Positions 1 to 7,389 of a stretch of 64,000 bases of DNA are shown here, in pieces (the stretch's first letter is position 1; the number at the start of each line of letters is the position of its first letter). The position numbers and the translations under genes are program-made. The DNA comes from Bacillota bacterium. Lineage in GTDB: Bacteria > Bacillota > Clostridia > Oscillospirales > Ruminococcaceae. Below the pieces are notes generated by a model. It was not told the DNA's origin. It saw only the letters and a program-made list of their open reading frames with translations, and made no database searches. The stretch is taken from positions 124,001-188,000 of the forward strand of contig JAEXUW010000021.1 of NCBI GenBank assembly GCA_023439835.1. Direction: 5' to 3'.

Positions 1-148
1 AGGTTCCAAGAATCATCTCGTTTGAATGAAGCAGTGAACTTGGAGCAAATTTCCCGATAATAAGAACATTCTTTGCGGCAAGAACATTTGAAAGCGATAT
101 TTTTATTACATTAACAAGGTCTGTGCGGTTTTGAGTCATTATCCACAT
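1..148 (-). CDS. Small conserved hypothetical protein (3' end cut by window edge)
   Basis: The minus strand has an open frame beginning at the ATG at 148, seven bases after a GGAG. It starts MWIMTQNRTDLVN and stays open to the window edge (about 49 residues seen). The opening resembles a short uncharacterised protein common in Clostridia and their phages that begins MWI-x-TQ-x-x-x-x-LVN; that is from memory. It lies about 33 bases after psd on the same strand and may be co-transcribed with it. No function can be assigned. Confidence 0.55.
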   Translation of the reverse strand, partial: MWIMTQNRTDLVNVIKISLSNVLAAKNVLIIGKFAPSSLLHSNEMILGT

Positions 149-181
149 AGCAATTCTCCGTTCCATATAAATAGCTTGGCA

Positions 182-1063
182 TTAAAGCACATATCTGGTG
201 CCTATTTTCTCGCCCAAGCGCACCTTTACCTCAGTGCCGTTTTTTGAAAGCTCAAGTATATCATCATCAATCAGCACCGTATTTTCTTTTAGAAAAAGAA
301 TAATAGTTGACCCGCCAAAACAGAAATATCCTTTTTCATCCCCTCTGAAAAACTTGGTGACGTCAGGTTTGTTTCTTATTTTACCGACCATTAGTGCGCC
401 GACTTCCATGAAAACGACCTTGTCAAAATTTTCGGTGAAAAGCTCGGTGTACTCACGGCTGTTTTCACTGTAAACATTATAAACTCCGTTTGATATAGTT
501 CCAACAGTATGATAAACGCCGGGTATCTTCACATTTTTTCCGGCAATGCCATTATCAAAAAAACTATAACGATGATAGTCATCAACAGTCAGGCGAAAAA
601 CAAGGCATAAGCCGTTTTTATACTCATTTGCAAGCTCACTATCTTTTAACAATGATGCAACTGTATAGTCACAGCCTTTAATATTCACGATAAGCTCATC
701 AGAAATATTGAAAACGCTAAGCTTTGAATAGCATGGCGAAATCAAGGAGCGAGGGTTTTTATTTATGTTCAGTGAGCTTTTTTTCATTTTTCTGATAAAA
801 AAATCATTGAAGCACTTGTATTTCTTTTTGTGATAGAGTCGCATATCAATTTTATAATTATTGATGAATTCATTGATTTTAGGCTTGGATAAAAAACTGT
901 TATAATACAATCCAGCTAATTCAGAAGCGGTTTTTTTAATAATAAAGTGCTTGAGAAAAAACCTGCCCAGCGGATTTCTGTAAAGAAATAGGGTAGGCTT
1001 CTCAGCCATTATTTTTTCGGAATAATAAACTTTGTTTGCTCTGTCAAAAATTACCTTCTCCAT
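182..1063 (-). CDS. psd: Phosphatidylserine decarboxylase
   Basis: Makes phosphatidylethanolamine by decarboxylating phosphatidylserine at the membrane. The C-terminal part carries GGST (about residues 250-253), the position of the LGST-type self-cleavage site that produces the pyruvoyl group on the serine. Mid-protein VDDYHRY matches the conserved PSD core histidine region. The protein is 293 residues, typical of the longer clostridial type with an extra N-terminal segment. The ATG at 1063 is chosen because the frame open further upstream lies inside pssA; this start is two bases after the pssA stop, so the two are translationally coupled. pssA supplies its substrate. GGST instead of LGST is common in Gram-positive PSDs. 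Confidence 0.93.
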   Translation of the reverse strand: MEKVIFDRANKVYYSEKIMAEKPTLFLYRNPLGRFFLKHFIIKKTASELAGLYYNSFLSKPKINEFINNYKIDMRLYHKKKYKCFNDFFIRKMKKSSLNINKNPRSLISPCYSKLSVFNISDELIVNIKGCDYTVASLLKDSELANEYKNGLCLVFRLTVDDYHRYSFFDNGIAGKNVKIPGVYHTVGTISNGVYNVYSENSREYTELFTENFDKVVFMEVGALMVGKIRNKPDVTKFFRGDEKGYFCFGGSTIILFLKENTVLIDDDILELSKNGTEVKVRLGEKIGTRYVL

Positions 1064-1065
1064 AA

Positions 1066-1662
1066 CTACCCGTTCAAAATTAAAAATAAGGTTGAAGCTA
1101 TTGCCAAAGCGGTGAACATACAGTACCACTTTCCGCAAAGCTTTTTGATTTTTATTCGAAGCACATTAAATACCGACGTTATTACAATTACTGCTGTAAA
1201 CATCGTTAAAAAAGCATTCTGATTCATTATGAATGAAAAGCAGTAGAAGAACGGAAATATAATAGCACACGCAGTTACAGGAAGTCCAGTATAGTATCCG
1301 TTTGAAAGCCTGTGAATATTAAAATAAGCCAGTCTAATAACAGCACATAATACAAAAATCGCGATTATAACTAAATGATACCATTTATCTAAACCCATTG
1401 AAATAGCAATTACAGCAGGAAGAGCAGCAAATGATGTCATATCAGCTAAAGAATCAATCTGAACGCCAAATTCCTTTGCCTCATCGTCACGTTCTGTCAT
1501 TCTAGCAACCATTCCGTCAAAAAGGTCACATATGCCGGCAACAATAAGACAAATGAAAGCAATAGTGATATATCCTTTAATAGCCGTTAGCATTCCTGTG
1601 ACGGCTACAACAACACCAATATATGTAAGAATAACAGATTTATTGTATCTTCCAATAAGCAT
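1066..1662 (-). CDS. pssA: CDP-diacylglycerol-serine O-phosphatidyltransferase
   Basis: Transfers phosphatidyl from CDP-diacylglycerol to serine, giving the substrate for Psd. The CDP-alcohol phosphotransferase signature is complete: DLFDGMVAR, then GVQIDSLAD after a short gap, giving the DxxDGxxAR...GxxxDxxxD pattern of metal and substrate ligands. Several hydrophobic segments fit an integral membrane enzyme of 198 residues. ATG at 1662 or TTG at 1665 are both possible after AAGGA. The gene is the first of a pssA-psd operon and has its own promoter at 1758-1786. Confidence 0.94.
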   Translation of the reverse strand: MLIGRYNKSVILTYIGVVVAVTGMLTAIKGYITIAFICLIVAGICDLFDGMVARMTERDDEAKEFGVQIDSLADMTSFAALPAVIAISMGLDKWYHLVIIAIFVLCAVIRLAYFNIHRLSNGYYTGLPVTACAIIFPFFYCFSFIMNQNAFLTMFTAVIVITSVFNVLRIKIKKLCGKWYCMFTALAIASTLFLILNG

Positions 1663-1757
1663 CAATTATCAGTCCTTAATTAAGTATGGAGTATTCTTAT
1701 AAAAGTATATGCTTGTCTAATGTAGCATATTTGCTTTTTACAATTGTATACTTAAAT

Positions 1758-1786
1758 ATTATATTACATTTTTTTGCTTATTGCAA
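1758..1786 (-). promoter_or_regulatory. Promoter of pssA-psd
   Basis: On the minus strand TTGCAA (1781-1786) is followed after 17 bases by TATAAT (1758-1763). It is placed about 95 bases upstream of pssA in a very AT-rich gap. Confidence 0.6.
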
Positions 1787-1844
1787 TATGTTTCACTGTT
1801 TTACCTTAAATTATATGTAATTTCATTTGAGCTATTAGCTATAT

Positions 1845-1934
1845 ATGTATTCAGAAACTACTCTAATCCAGTTTGGCAAAGGCAAGATTTATTTTTCATC
1901 AACAGAAGCATACGTTTATATGATTAAGGCATAA
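1845..1934 (+). CDS. Possible 29-residue ORF ending before a terminator
   Basis: An ATG at 1845 opens 29 codons up to a TAA that lies just before the hairpin at 1943-1971. There is no good ribosome binding site and no other support. The 1670-2040 gap otherwise holds only the pssA promoter, this hairpin, and the promoter of the next plus-strand operon. Confidence 0.15.
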   Translation: MYSETTLIQFGKGKIYFSSTEAYVYMIKA

Positions 1935-1942
1935 TAAAAAAC

Positions 1943-1988
1943 TCAGCCACAGAACAAATTTTATGTTTTGTGGCTGTTCTTTTTTTCT
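1943..1988 (+). terminator. Bidirectional intrinsic terminator
   Basis: GCCACAGAAC pairs with GTTTTGTGGC (one G-T pair) around an AT loop, followed by a T-rich tract on the plus strand. The minus strand also has a run of T on its other side. It stops no obvious plus-strand gene unless the small frame at 1845 is real. Confidence 0.6.
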
Positions 1989-1995
1989 TGTTGTA

Positions 1996-2024
1996 TTGCG
2001 TTTTATAAAAAAGCATAATATAAT
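1996..2024 (+). promoter_or_regulatory. Promoter of the 2060-4114 operon
   Basis: TTGCGT (1996-2001), 17 bases, then TATAAT (2019-2024), about 35 bases before the first start codon of the four-gene plus-strand operon. Confidence 0.6.
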
Positions 2025-2059
2025 TAAAGTGGTGAATTTTAATTTTGAGGAGAGAAATG

Positions 2060-2329
2060 ATGAAAAAGCTTGAAACGGGCGGAAATTTTCTTATCGACAA
2101 AAATATAGTGTCCGCAGTTCTTGCTTTGATAATTCTGCTTTTATTCAGAAAATCAAAACCAGGACGAAAAAAGGCGAGTTTTTTTAAACGATACATTAAA
2201 GCGTTTAGTTTCATAAAAGGTGCGTTCACTTCATTTGGAATACTAAAAACAAAGCAAGAAATTAAAAGGGAACAAAAAGAAGATGATTTTCCGGTTAAAA
2301 TCGAACAGGCAATTTTGTTTGATATCTGA
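2060..2329 (+). CDS. Small membrane protein of unknown function
   Basis: This 89-residue protein has one hydrophobic segment (about residues 16-30, IVSAVLALIILLLF) followed by a lysine- and arginine-rich stretch. That predicts a single-pass membrane protein with a basic cytosolic tail. GAGGAG lies seven bases before the ATG at 2060, which makes it a better start than the ATG at 2057. It is the first gene of an operon with two other membrane genes and the YaiI/YqxD-family gene. I do not recognise the family. Confidence 0.6.
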   Translation: MKKLETGGNFLIDKNIVSAVLALIILLLFRKSKPGRKKASFFKRYIKAFSFIKGAFTSFGILKTKQEIKREQKEDDFPVKIEQAILFDI

Positions 2330-2338
2330 GAAAAGGGG

Positions 2339-2716
2339 ATGGGCTTCTTGAAAAAATATCTTTGTGAGTATCGGGCGTTCATTCTGTCGGCTTTAGACGG
2401 TGAGGGCGGTGTGAATTATGAACAGCTCCTCCACTATCAAAAAAGCCATATTGAATTTTTTCAGCACGAGAGGTTTATTCATCTTATTGTAACCTTCATT
2501 ATTTCTCTTTTTCTTGTTTTATCGGTTGGTGCGTCAATTCTTTCACGCAGAGTTGAATTTGCTTTGTTGTCGTTTTTATTTTTGTGTCTTGTGATACCAT
2601 ACATAAAGCATTATTATTTTCTAGAAAATCACGTGCAGGAGCTTTATCGGGATTATGACAGGATTTGTGAAAGGGTTTATGCATGGGCAAATCCATTCAA
2701 TAAGGAGAAATCATGA
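2339..2716 (+). CDS. Two-helix membrane protein of unknown function
   Basis: A 125-residue protein with an N-terminal polar region (about residues 1-45), two hydrophobic helices (about 47-67 and 73-90) and a polar C-terminal tail rich in Tyr, Asp and Arg. The frame overlaps the next gene by four bases, so the two are coupled. It resembles uncharacterised clostridial proteins with the same two-helix layout; no function is known to me. Confidence 0.65.
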   Translation: MGFLKKYLCEYRAFILSALDGEGGVNYEQLLHYQKSHIEFFQHERFIHLIVTFIISLFLVLSVGASILSRRVEFALLSFLFLCLVIPYIKHYYFLENHVQELYRDYDRICERVYAWANPFNKEKS

Positions 2717-3684
2717 AAAATCACAGGGCTGTTTACAGGTTTCTTATAGCTAGTCTTTGTGCTACTTATGTGGTGGTTATATTTATTGCGTATTATGTGG
2801 TGGGATTGATAGAGCTTTCTTCTATCAGCAGTGTCGTTGAAGACCGCGTAGCGACAATTGCCTTAATAATCGAAGAAAAGAATCAGGAAATTCAAACGGT
2901 TGTATCACAGTTTAGTGAAGATAATATTTCAAAAGCAAAAGCCTTGTCTTTTATGATTCATCAATACGTTGGGGGAGTAATTGATAGTGAGAGCATAGAG
3001 GAAATTCGTGTTGCACTTCATGTTGAGGAGCTTGTTATCACCGATGACAAAGGAAATGTGACAGCCGGTACTTCGGCATATATCGGGCAGAATATTAGTG
3101 ACAACAGTGTTTACAGCCGGTTTATACCGATTATTGAAGACAGATCTATTACCAGCGTGGTGAATATAGAAAAAGACGGGGTAATTTCACAATATGCCGG
3201 TGTGGCAAGAACCGACGCATCAGGAATTGTAATTGTTAAAACATCCGCTTCATATCTTTCTCAAACTGTAAGACTTTCGGATATTTCAACGGTTGCTGAT
3301 GATTTTCCAATACTCAAAGAAGGGAAATCTGCAATCATTGATATTGATTCATGGACTTTTTTGAGCCATACCGATAAGAAATTTGTTAACATATCGGTTC
3401 AGATTCCGAAATCAGAGTTTTCAGAGTTAAATACCGAAGATACAGGTTCGTTCAAAATTTTATATGACAATGTCAAATCATATGTTTTCTATAAAGAATA
3501 TAATGGGCGGATTATTGCTCTGTTTATTCCCGAAGAAGAGGTGTTTTCGCATAGGAATTATGTAGTGTTTGGAATGACCTTTGGGATACTTACAGTTTCA
3601 GTGACGGCAATACTGGCAGTTAGATCAAAGCTCATTTGGATGGAAGAGGCTTCGAGGAGGGTTGTTGATGAGGGTTCTGATTGA
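2713..3684 (+). CDS. Membrane-anchored extracytoplasmic sensor-like protein (Cache-like)
   Basis: 323 residues: an N-terminal membrane helix (about 9-33), a long extracytoplasmic region of about 240 residues, and a second helix near 282-302 with a short cytosolic tail. The layout and the stretch ELVITDDKGNVTAGTSAYIG look like a double-Cache ligand-binding domain as found in chemoreceptors and sensor kinases. No HAMP, kinase, cyclase or methyl-accepting domain follows, so any signal must pass to a partner. It overlaps the previous gene by four bases and the next gene's start by 17 bases. The Cache assignment is inference from layout. Confidence 0.6.
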   Translation: MKNHRAVYRFLIASLCATYVVVIFIAYYVVGLIELSSISSVVEDRVATIALIIEEKNQEIQTVVSQFSEDNISKAKALSFMIHQYVGGVIDSESIEEIRVALHVEELVITDDKGNVTAGTSAYIGQNISDNSVYSRFIPIIEDRSITSVVNIEKDGVISQYAGVARTDASGIVIVKTSASYLSQTVRLSDISTVADDFPILKEGKSAIIDIDSWTFLSHTDKKFVNISVQIPKSEFSELNTEDTGSFKILYDNVKSYVFYKEYNGRIIALFIPEEEVFSHRNYVVFGMTFGILTVSVTAILAVRSKLIWMEEASRRVVDEGSD

Positions 3685-4114
3685 TGCCGACGGATGCCCT
3701 GTCACAAAAAGTGTTGTAAGCATTTGTAAGAGTCACGAAATTGAAGCTGTAATTATATGCGATACCGCTCATACCTTTAATATAGATAATGTTGAGGTTA
3801 TAACCGTTGATAAAGGGGCGGACAGTGCTGATTTTCGGCTTGTGAATATGATTCAAAAGAATGATATAGTCGTTACACAGGATTATGGTTTAGCGGCGAT
3901 GTGCTTAGCGAGAAAAGCCAGTGTAATTAATCAAAACGGAACGCTCTACTCATCGGACAATATTGAGGCACTTTTATTACAAAGGCATACGGCGAGGAAA
4001 ATAAGAAATGCAGGGGGACGGCTTAAAGGTCCCCAAAAAAGAACTGAATCACAAAATGCAGAATTTGAGAAAGCATTGTTAAAATTAATAACCGATATAA
4101 AAAGCACTCTTTGA
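3668..4114 (+). CDS. YaiI/YqxD family protein (UPF0178, PIN-like)
   Basis: A 148-residue protein opening with MRVLIDADGCPV, the hallmark of the YaiI/YqxD (DUF188) family, and carrying DIVVTQDYGLA and GGRLKGP further on. The conserved aspartates (in DADG and TQDYG) resemble the metal site of PIN/NYN nucleases, but no activity is established for the family. GAGGAGG precedes the ATG at 3668 by seven bases; the in-frame TTG at 3662 is rejected. It is the last gene of its operon, with a terminator following. Confidence 0.88.
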   Translation: MRVLIDADGCPVTKSVVSICKSHEIEAVIICDTAHTFNIDNVEVITVDKGADSADFRLVNMIQKNDIVVTQDYGLAAMCLARKASVINQNGTLYSSDNIEALLLQRHTARKIRNAGGRLKGPQKRTESQNAEFEKALLKLITDIKSTL

Positions 4115-4118
4115 CAGG

Positions 4119-4150
4119 GAAGCACCTGTTACAGGGTGCTTATTTTTTTT
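4119..4150 (+). terminator. Intrinsic terminator after the YaiI/YqxD-family gene
   Basis: AAGCACC pairs with GGGTGCTT, followed directly by TATTTTTTTT. Confidence 0.85.
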
Positions 4151-4183
4151 AAATCAAGCTCGGAAAATTGAATAAATTTTCTG

Positions 4184-4190
4184 CATACAT
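4184..4190 (+). promoter_or_regulatory. Possible sigma-E -10 element
   Basis: CATACAT sits about 70 bases before a sporulation-type gene and matches the usual -10 box of mother-cell sigma E (CATACA-T). No convincing -35 is visible. The call rests mainly on context: spoIVA is a sigma-E gene in Bacillus. Confidence 0.3.
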
Positions 4191-4256
4191 GCTGTATTGA
4201 GTGAATATAAATGTTCTAGCAGAGCAAAAGAAGAATCTTTTTTACAGGAGGAAGCT

Positions 4257-5807
4257 ATGAATTTCAAAGTTAACCGAGAAATTTTCTCATCTAATGAGGT
4301 TGTTTTTGACGGCAACAGTGAGCAGTCAATTGAGCTTGATTACATACTGCCAGACTATTTCCCCGATGTTTTCAGAGTTCTGAAATGCCGCATGTCACCG
4401 AGAATAGTTTCCCACAGCATCAGCTCGGAAAAGCTGACTTATGAGCTAGCGGTGGGAATAAGAGTTCTTTATATCAGCGAAAACAGCCATGCAGTCAGAA
4501 GCGTTGATCAAAAAATGACATTCACAAAAACCGTTGAGCTTGGAAAAGCAACCGAAAAAGCATCAGTAAGTCTGATTCCTAAAACCGACTATATTAATTG
4601 TCGGGTTGTCAATCAGAGAAGACTTGACTTCAGGGGTGCTGTAAGCATTAAGGCAAAGGTTTCCGGCGAAAAGAAGCAGGAAATAGTAACAGACGCATTT
4701 GGAGCAGGCATTCAGCTCAAGAAGGAGCTTGTTTCATATCCTGTTAAGCGATTGTTTGCAACAAAAAGAGCGATAATAATTGAATCGCTTGACCTCGGGG
4801 CGACTAAGCCCGCAATTATGTCTGTTATTAGAAGCGAAGCTGTGATAATGATAAGCGACAGAAAGATAATAGCAAATAAGCTTATCGCAAAGGGTGAAAC
4901 AAGCATTAATATGCTTTACACCTGCGAGAAGGATGGCACTGACAGTCTTGAGGCAATGCAGTTTACGCTTCCGTTCAGTCAGATAATTGATGTTGACGGC
5001 ATCAGTGATAAGTATGAAGCGGCGGTTTCAGTGAGTGTTGTGAGCTGTGACATTCTCCCGCGGGGCTCTGGAGGTGAAACACGCGAGGCTGAGTGTGAAA
5101 TCAATATTCTCATGGAATGTATCGCAATGAGCTATGAGAATATTGAAATAGTCACAGATGCATACTCCACCGCACATCCGTGTGAGTTTAAGTCAACCGA
5201 CACAAGAATCGATAAGAAGCCTATTGCTATTAATGAAATGCACTCATTAAAGACAATGCTTGAGTACAATGAGGGCGACATTACCTGTGTTTATGACGCT
5301 TGGGCAAAAGTATCCTCAATTACCTCAAGGCTTGATATCGACAGCAGTTCATTCAATATAGCGGGAAGCTGTTGTGTGGTTGTTATGGCGAAGAATGATG
5401 GTTGTTGCCCGGTTTATCTTGAATCTGAGGTCCCGTTTGAACATGTTCTTAAAATGGATAATCTTTGCCCAGATAGCTACGCCGAGCCCAGAGCAGAAGT
5501 GATTTCATGCTCGTATAATTTGACATCGACCAACTCTGTTGAGGTTAAGGCGGAAATAAGAATATGCGGATATGTGTTTGAAGCAGTCTGCAGTAAGCTT
5601 ATTTCAGAGGTTACTGTTGATGAAACAGTAAAGAAGGATATTGAAGAAAACTGTGCGCTGAAGCTTTATTTCGCTCAGCCGGGTGAACAGGTCTGGGGAA
5701 TCGCTAAGAGATACAACACCTCTGTTAAAGCGATAATGGAGGAGAATGAGCTCCTAGGCGATACACTTCCTCATCGGGGCATGCTTCTCATTCCGATTAT
5801 AGGCTGA
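4257..5807 (+). CDS. SPOCS (DUF3794) and LysM domain protein, spore envelope
   Basis: 516 residues. Most of the protein is repeated beta-rich segments of the SPOCS/DUF3794 type; the phrase LDYILPDYFPDVFRVLKC near the N-terminus is typical. The last 45 residues form a LysM fold (AQPGEQVWGIAKRYNTSV to a final LLIPIIG) that binds peptidoglycan. Such proteins are found in spore-forming Clostridia and are thought to link coat and cortex, as SpoVID and SafA do in Bacillus. AGGAGG lies five bases before the ATG at 4257. The next gene, 37 bases on, is spoIVA, which fits a job in coat assembly. Confidence 0.85.
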   Translation: MNFKVNREIFSSNEVVFDGNSEQSIELDYILPDYFPDVFRVLKCRMSPRIVSHSISSEKLTYELAVGIRVLYISENSHAVRSVDQKMTFTKTVELGKATEKASVSLIPKTDYINCRVVNQRRLDFRGAVSIKAKVSGEKKQEIVTDAFGAGIQLKKELVSYPVKRLFATKRAIIIESLDLGATKPAIMSVIRSEAVIMISDRKIIANKLIAKGETSINMLYTCEKDGTDSLEAMQFTLPFSQIIDVDGISDKYEAAVSVSVVSCDILPRGSGGETREAECEINILMECIAMSYENIEIVTDAYSTAHPCEFKSTDTRIDKKPIAINEMHSLKTMLEYNEGDITCVYDAWAKVSSITSRLDIDSSSFNIAGSCCVVVMAKNDGCCPVYLESEVPFEHVLKMDNLCPDSYAEPRAEVISCSYNLTSTNSVEVKAEIRICGYVFEAVCSKLISEVTVDETVKKDIEENCALKLYFAQPGEQVWGIAKRYNTSVKAIMEENELLGDTLPHRGMLLIPIIG

Positions 5808-5844
5808 GAATTGAGATATAAATTTCAGATTTAGGAGGAAAAAT

Positions 5845-7323
5845 ATGAACGCCAACGACATTTACAGCGATATTGCAAAGCGCACAGACGGCGATATCTA
5901 TATCGGTGTGGTCGGGCCTGTGAGAACAGGTAAGTCCACCTTTATAAAAAAGTTTATGGAGACTCTGGTCATACCGAATATAGCTAGTGATTATATGCGG
6001 GAAAGAGCAACAGATGAGCTTCCACAGTCCGCCGCCGGAAAGACAATAATGACAACTGAGCCTAAGTTCATTCCCGAAGAAGCGGTTGAGGTTGAGCTTG
6101 GTGACACAGCCCATTTTAAAGTCAGAATGATTGACTGTGTGGGCTACATAGTTCCCAGCTCAATCGGCTATATTGAAAACGAAGCGCCGAGAATGGTTGT
6201 TACACCGTGGTTTGACGGCGAGGTTCCATTCAACATGGCGGCAGAGGTTGGAACACAAAAGGTCATTACCGAGCATTCAACAATTGGTCTTGTTATAACA
6301 ACAGACGGCTCTATATCAGATATTCCCAGAAGTGAATATGAGGAAGCAGAGCAGCGTGTAATAGCAGAGCTTCAGGAAATCGACAAGCCTTTTGTCGTTT
6401 TGATGAATACGACCAATCCTGAAAGCGAATCGGTTAAGACAATGTGTAAAACGCTTCAGGATAAGTATTCAACGCCGGTTATACCTGTCAACTGTCTGTC
6501 ACTTGATGAGGCGGACATTAGGGCGATATTGACACAAATCCTGTTCGCCTTTCCTGTTCAGGAAATCAATATTGAAATGCCAAAATGGATAACCTGTCTT
6601 GAAAAAGGGCATTGGCTTAAAAATGAGATTTTCTCATCAATAAAAACCGCTGCCGAGGATATCGAGCACGTTCGTGAGGTTAAATGGTGCAGTGATATGA
6701 TTGGTGAGTGCGAGCATATCACCGAATCAAAAATTTCAAGCATTGATCTCGGAAAGGGCAGTGCGAATATTAGCGTTTGTGTGAACAAAGAGCTTTTCTA
6801 TAAAATTTTGGGTGAGGTAACAGGGATTACTATAGAAAATGAAAGCGATCTTATGCCACAGATTCTTGAACTTGCGGTTATAAAGAAAAAATACGAGAAA
6901 ATCTGCGGTGCTCTCGCTGAGGTTGATGCAACAGGCTATGGTATTGTTACCCCCACCATGGACGAATTAACTCTCGATGAGCCGGAAATTATTAAGCAGG
7001 GCGGAAAATACGGTGTCAGACTTCGTGCTACCGCTCCTTCAATACACATGCTCAGGGCGGATATTATGACAGAGGTTGCCCCGATTGTCGGAAGCGAAAA
7101 GCAATCGGAGGAGCTTGTAGAGTATCTGTTAAGCGAATTTGAGGAAAGCCCTCAAAAAATTTGGGAGTCTAATATTTTCGGAAAATCCCTTCACGAGCTT
7201 GTTAATGAGGGACTCCACAACAAGCTTTATAAAATGCCTTCTGATGCCAGACAGAAGCTTCAACAGACTGTTGAAAGAATAATCAACGAGGGCTGTAACG
7301 GACTTATATGCTTCATTCTGTAA
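5845..7323 (+). CDS. spoIVA: Stage IV sporulation protein A, coat morphogenesis ATPase
   Basis: SpoIVA polymerises on the outer forespore membrane with ATP hydrolysis and forms the basement layer of the spore coat; it acts in the mother cell. The protein is 492 residues, the usual length. Walker A is GPVRTGKST at about residues 24-32, and DCVGYIVP gives the Walker B region. The extreme C-terminus ends GLICFIL, close to the hydrophobic tail needed for membrane attachment in the family. AGGAGG precedes the ATG. It follows the SPOCS/LysM gene and is followed by a shared terminator. Confidence 0.97.
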   Translation: MNANDIYSDIAKRTDGDIYIGVVGPVRTGKSTFIKKFMETLVIPNIASDYMRERATDELPQSAAGKTIMTTEPKFIPEEAVEVELGDTAHFKVRMIDCVGYIVPSSIGYIENEAPRMVVTPWFDGEVPFNMAAEVGTQKVITEHSTIGLVITTDGSISDIPRSEYEEAEQRVIAELQEIDKPFVVLMNTTNPESESVKTMCKTLQDKYSTPVIPVNCLSLDEADIRAILTQILFAFPVQEINIEMPKWITCLEKGHWLKNEIFSSIKTAAEDIEHVREVKWCSDMIGECEHITESKISSIDLGKGSANISVCVNKELFYKILGEVTGITIENESDLMPQILELAVIKKKYEKICGALAEVDATGYGIVTPTMDELTLDEPEIIKQGGKYGVRLRATAPSIHMLRADIMTEVAPIVGSEKQSEELVEYLLSEFEESPQKIWESNIFGKSLHELVNEGLHNKLYKMPSDARQKLQQTVERIINEGCNGLICFIL

Positions 7324-7351
7324 TTATCATATAACGCATGAACAAACAAAT

Positions 7352-7387
7352 GCACCGCTTCGGAAATACTCCGAAGCGGTGCGTTTT
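7352..7387. terminator. Bidirectional terminator between spoIVA and the ABC exporter
   Basis: GCACCGCTTCGGA pairs perfectly with TCCGAAGCGGTGC around AATAC. A short T tract follows on the plus strand and a T-rich stretch on the minus strand. The two flanking genes are convergent. Confidence 0.9.
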
Positions 7388-7389
7388 AC

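Noticed and set aside
1924..2382. Minus-strand frame opposite the small membrane genes
   Set aside because: It reads through a terminator and two promoters and lies opposite better-supported genes.
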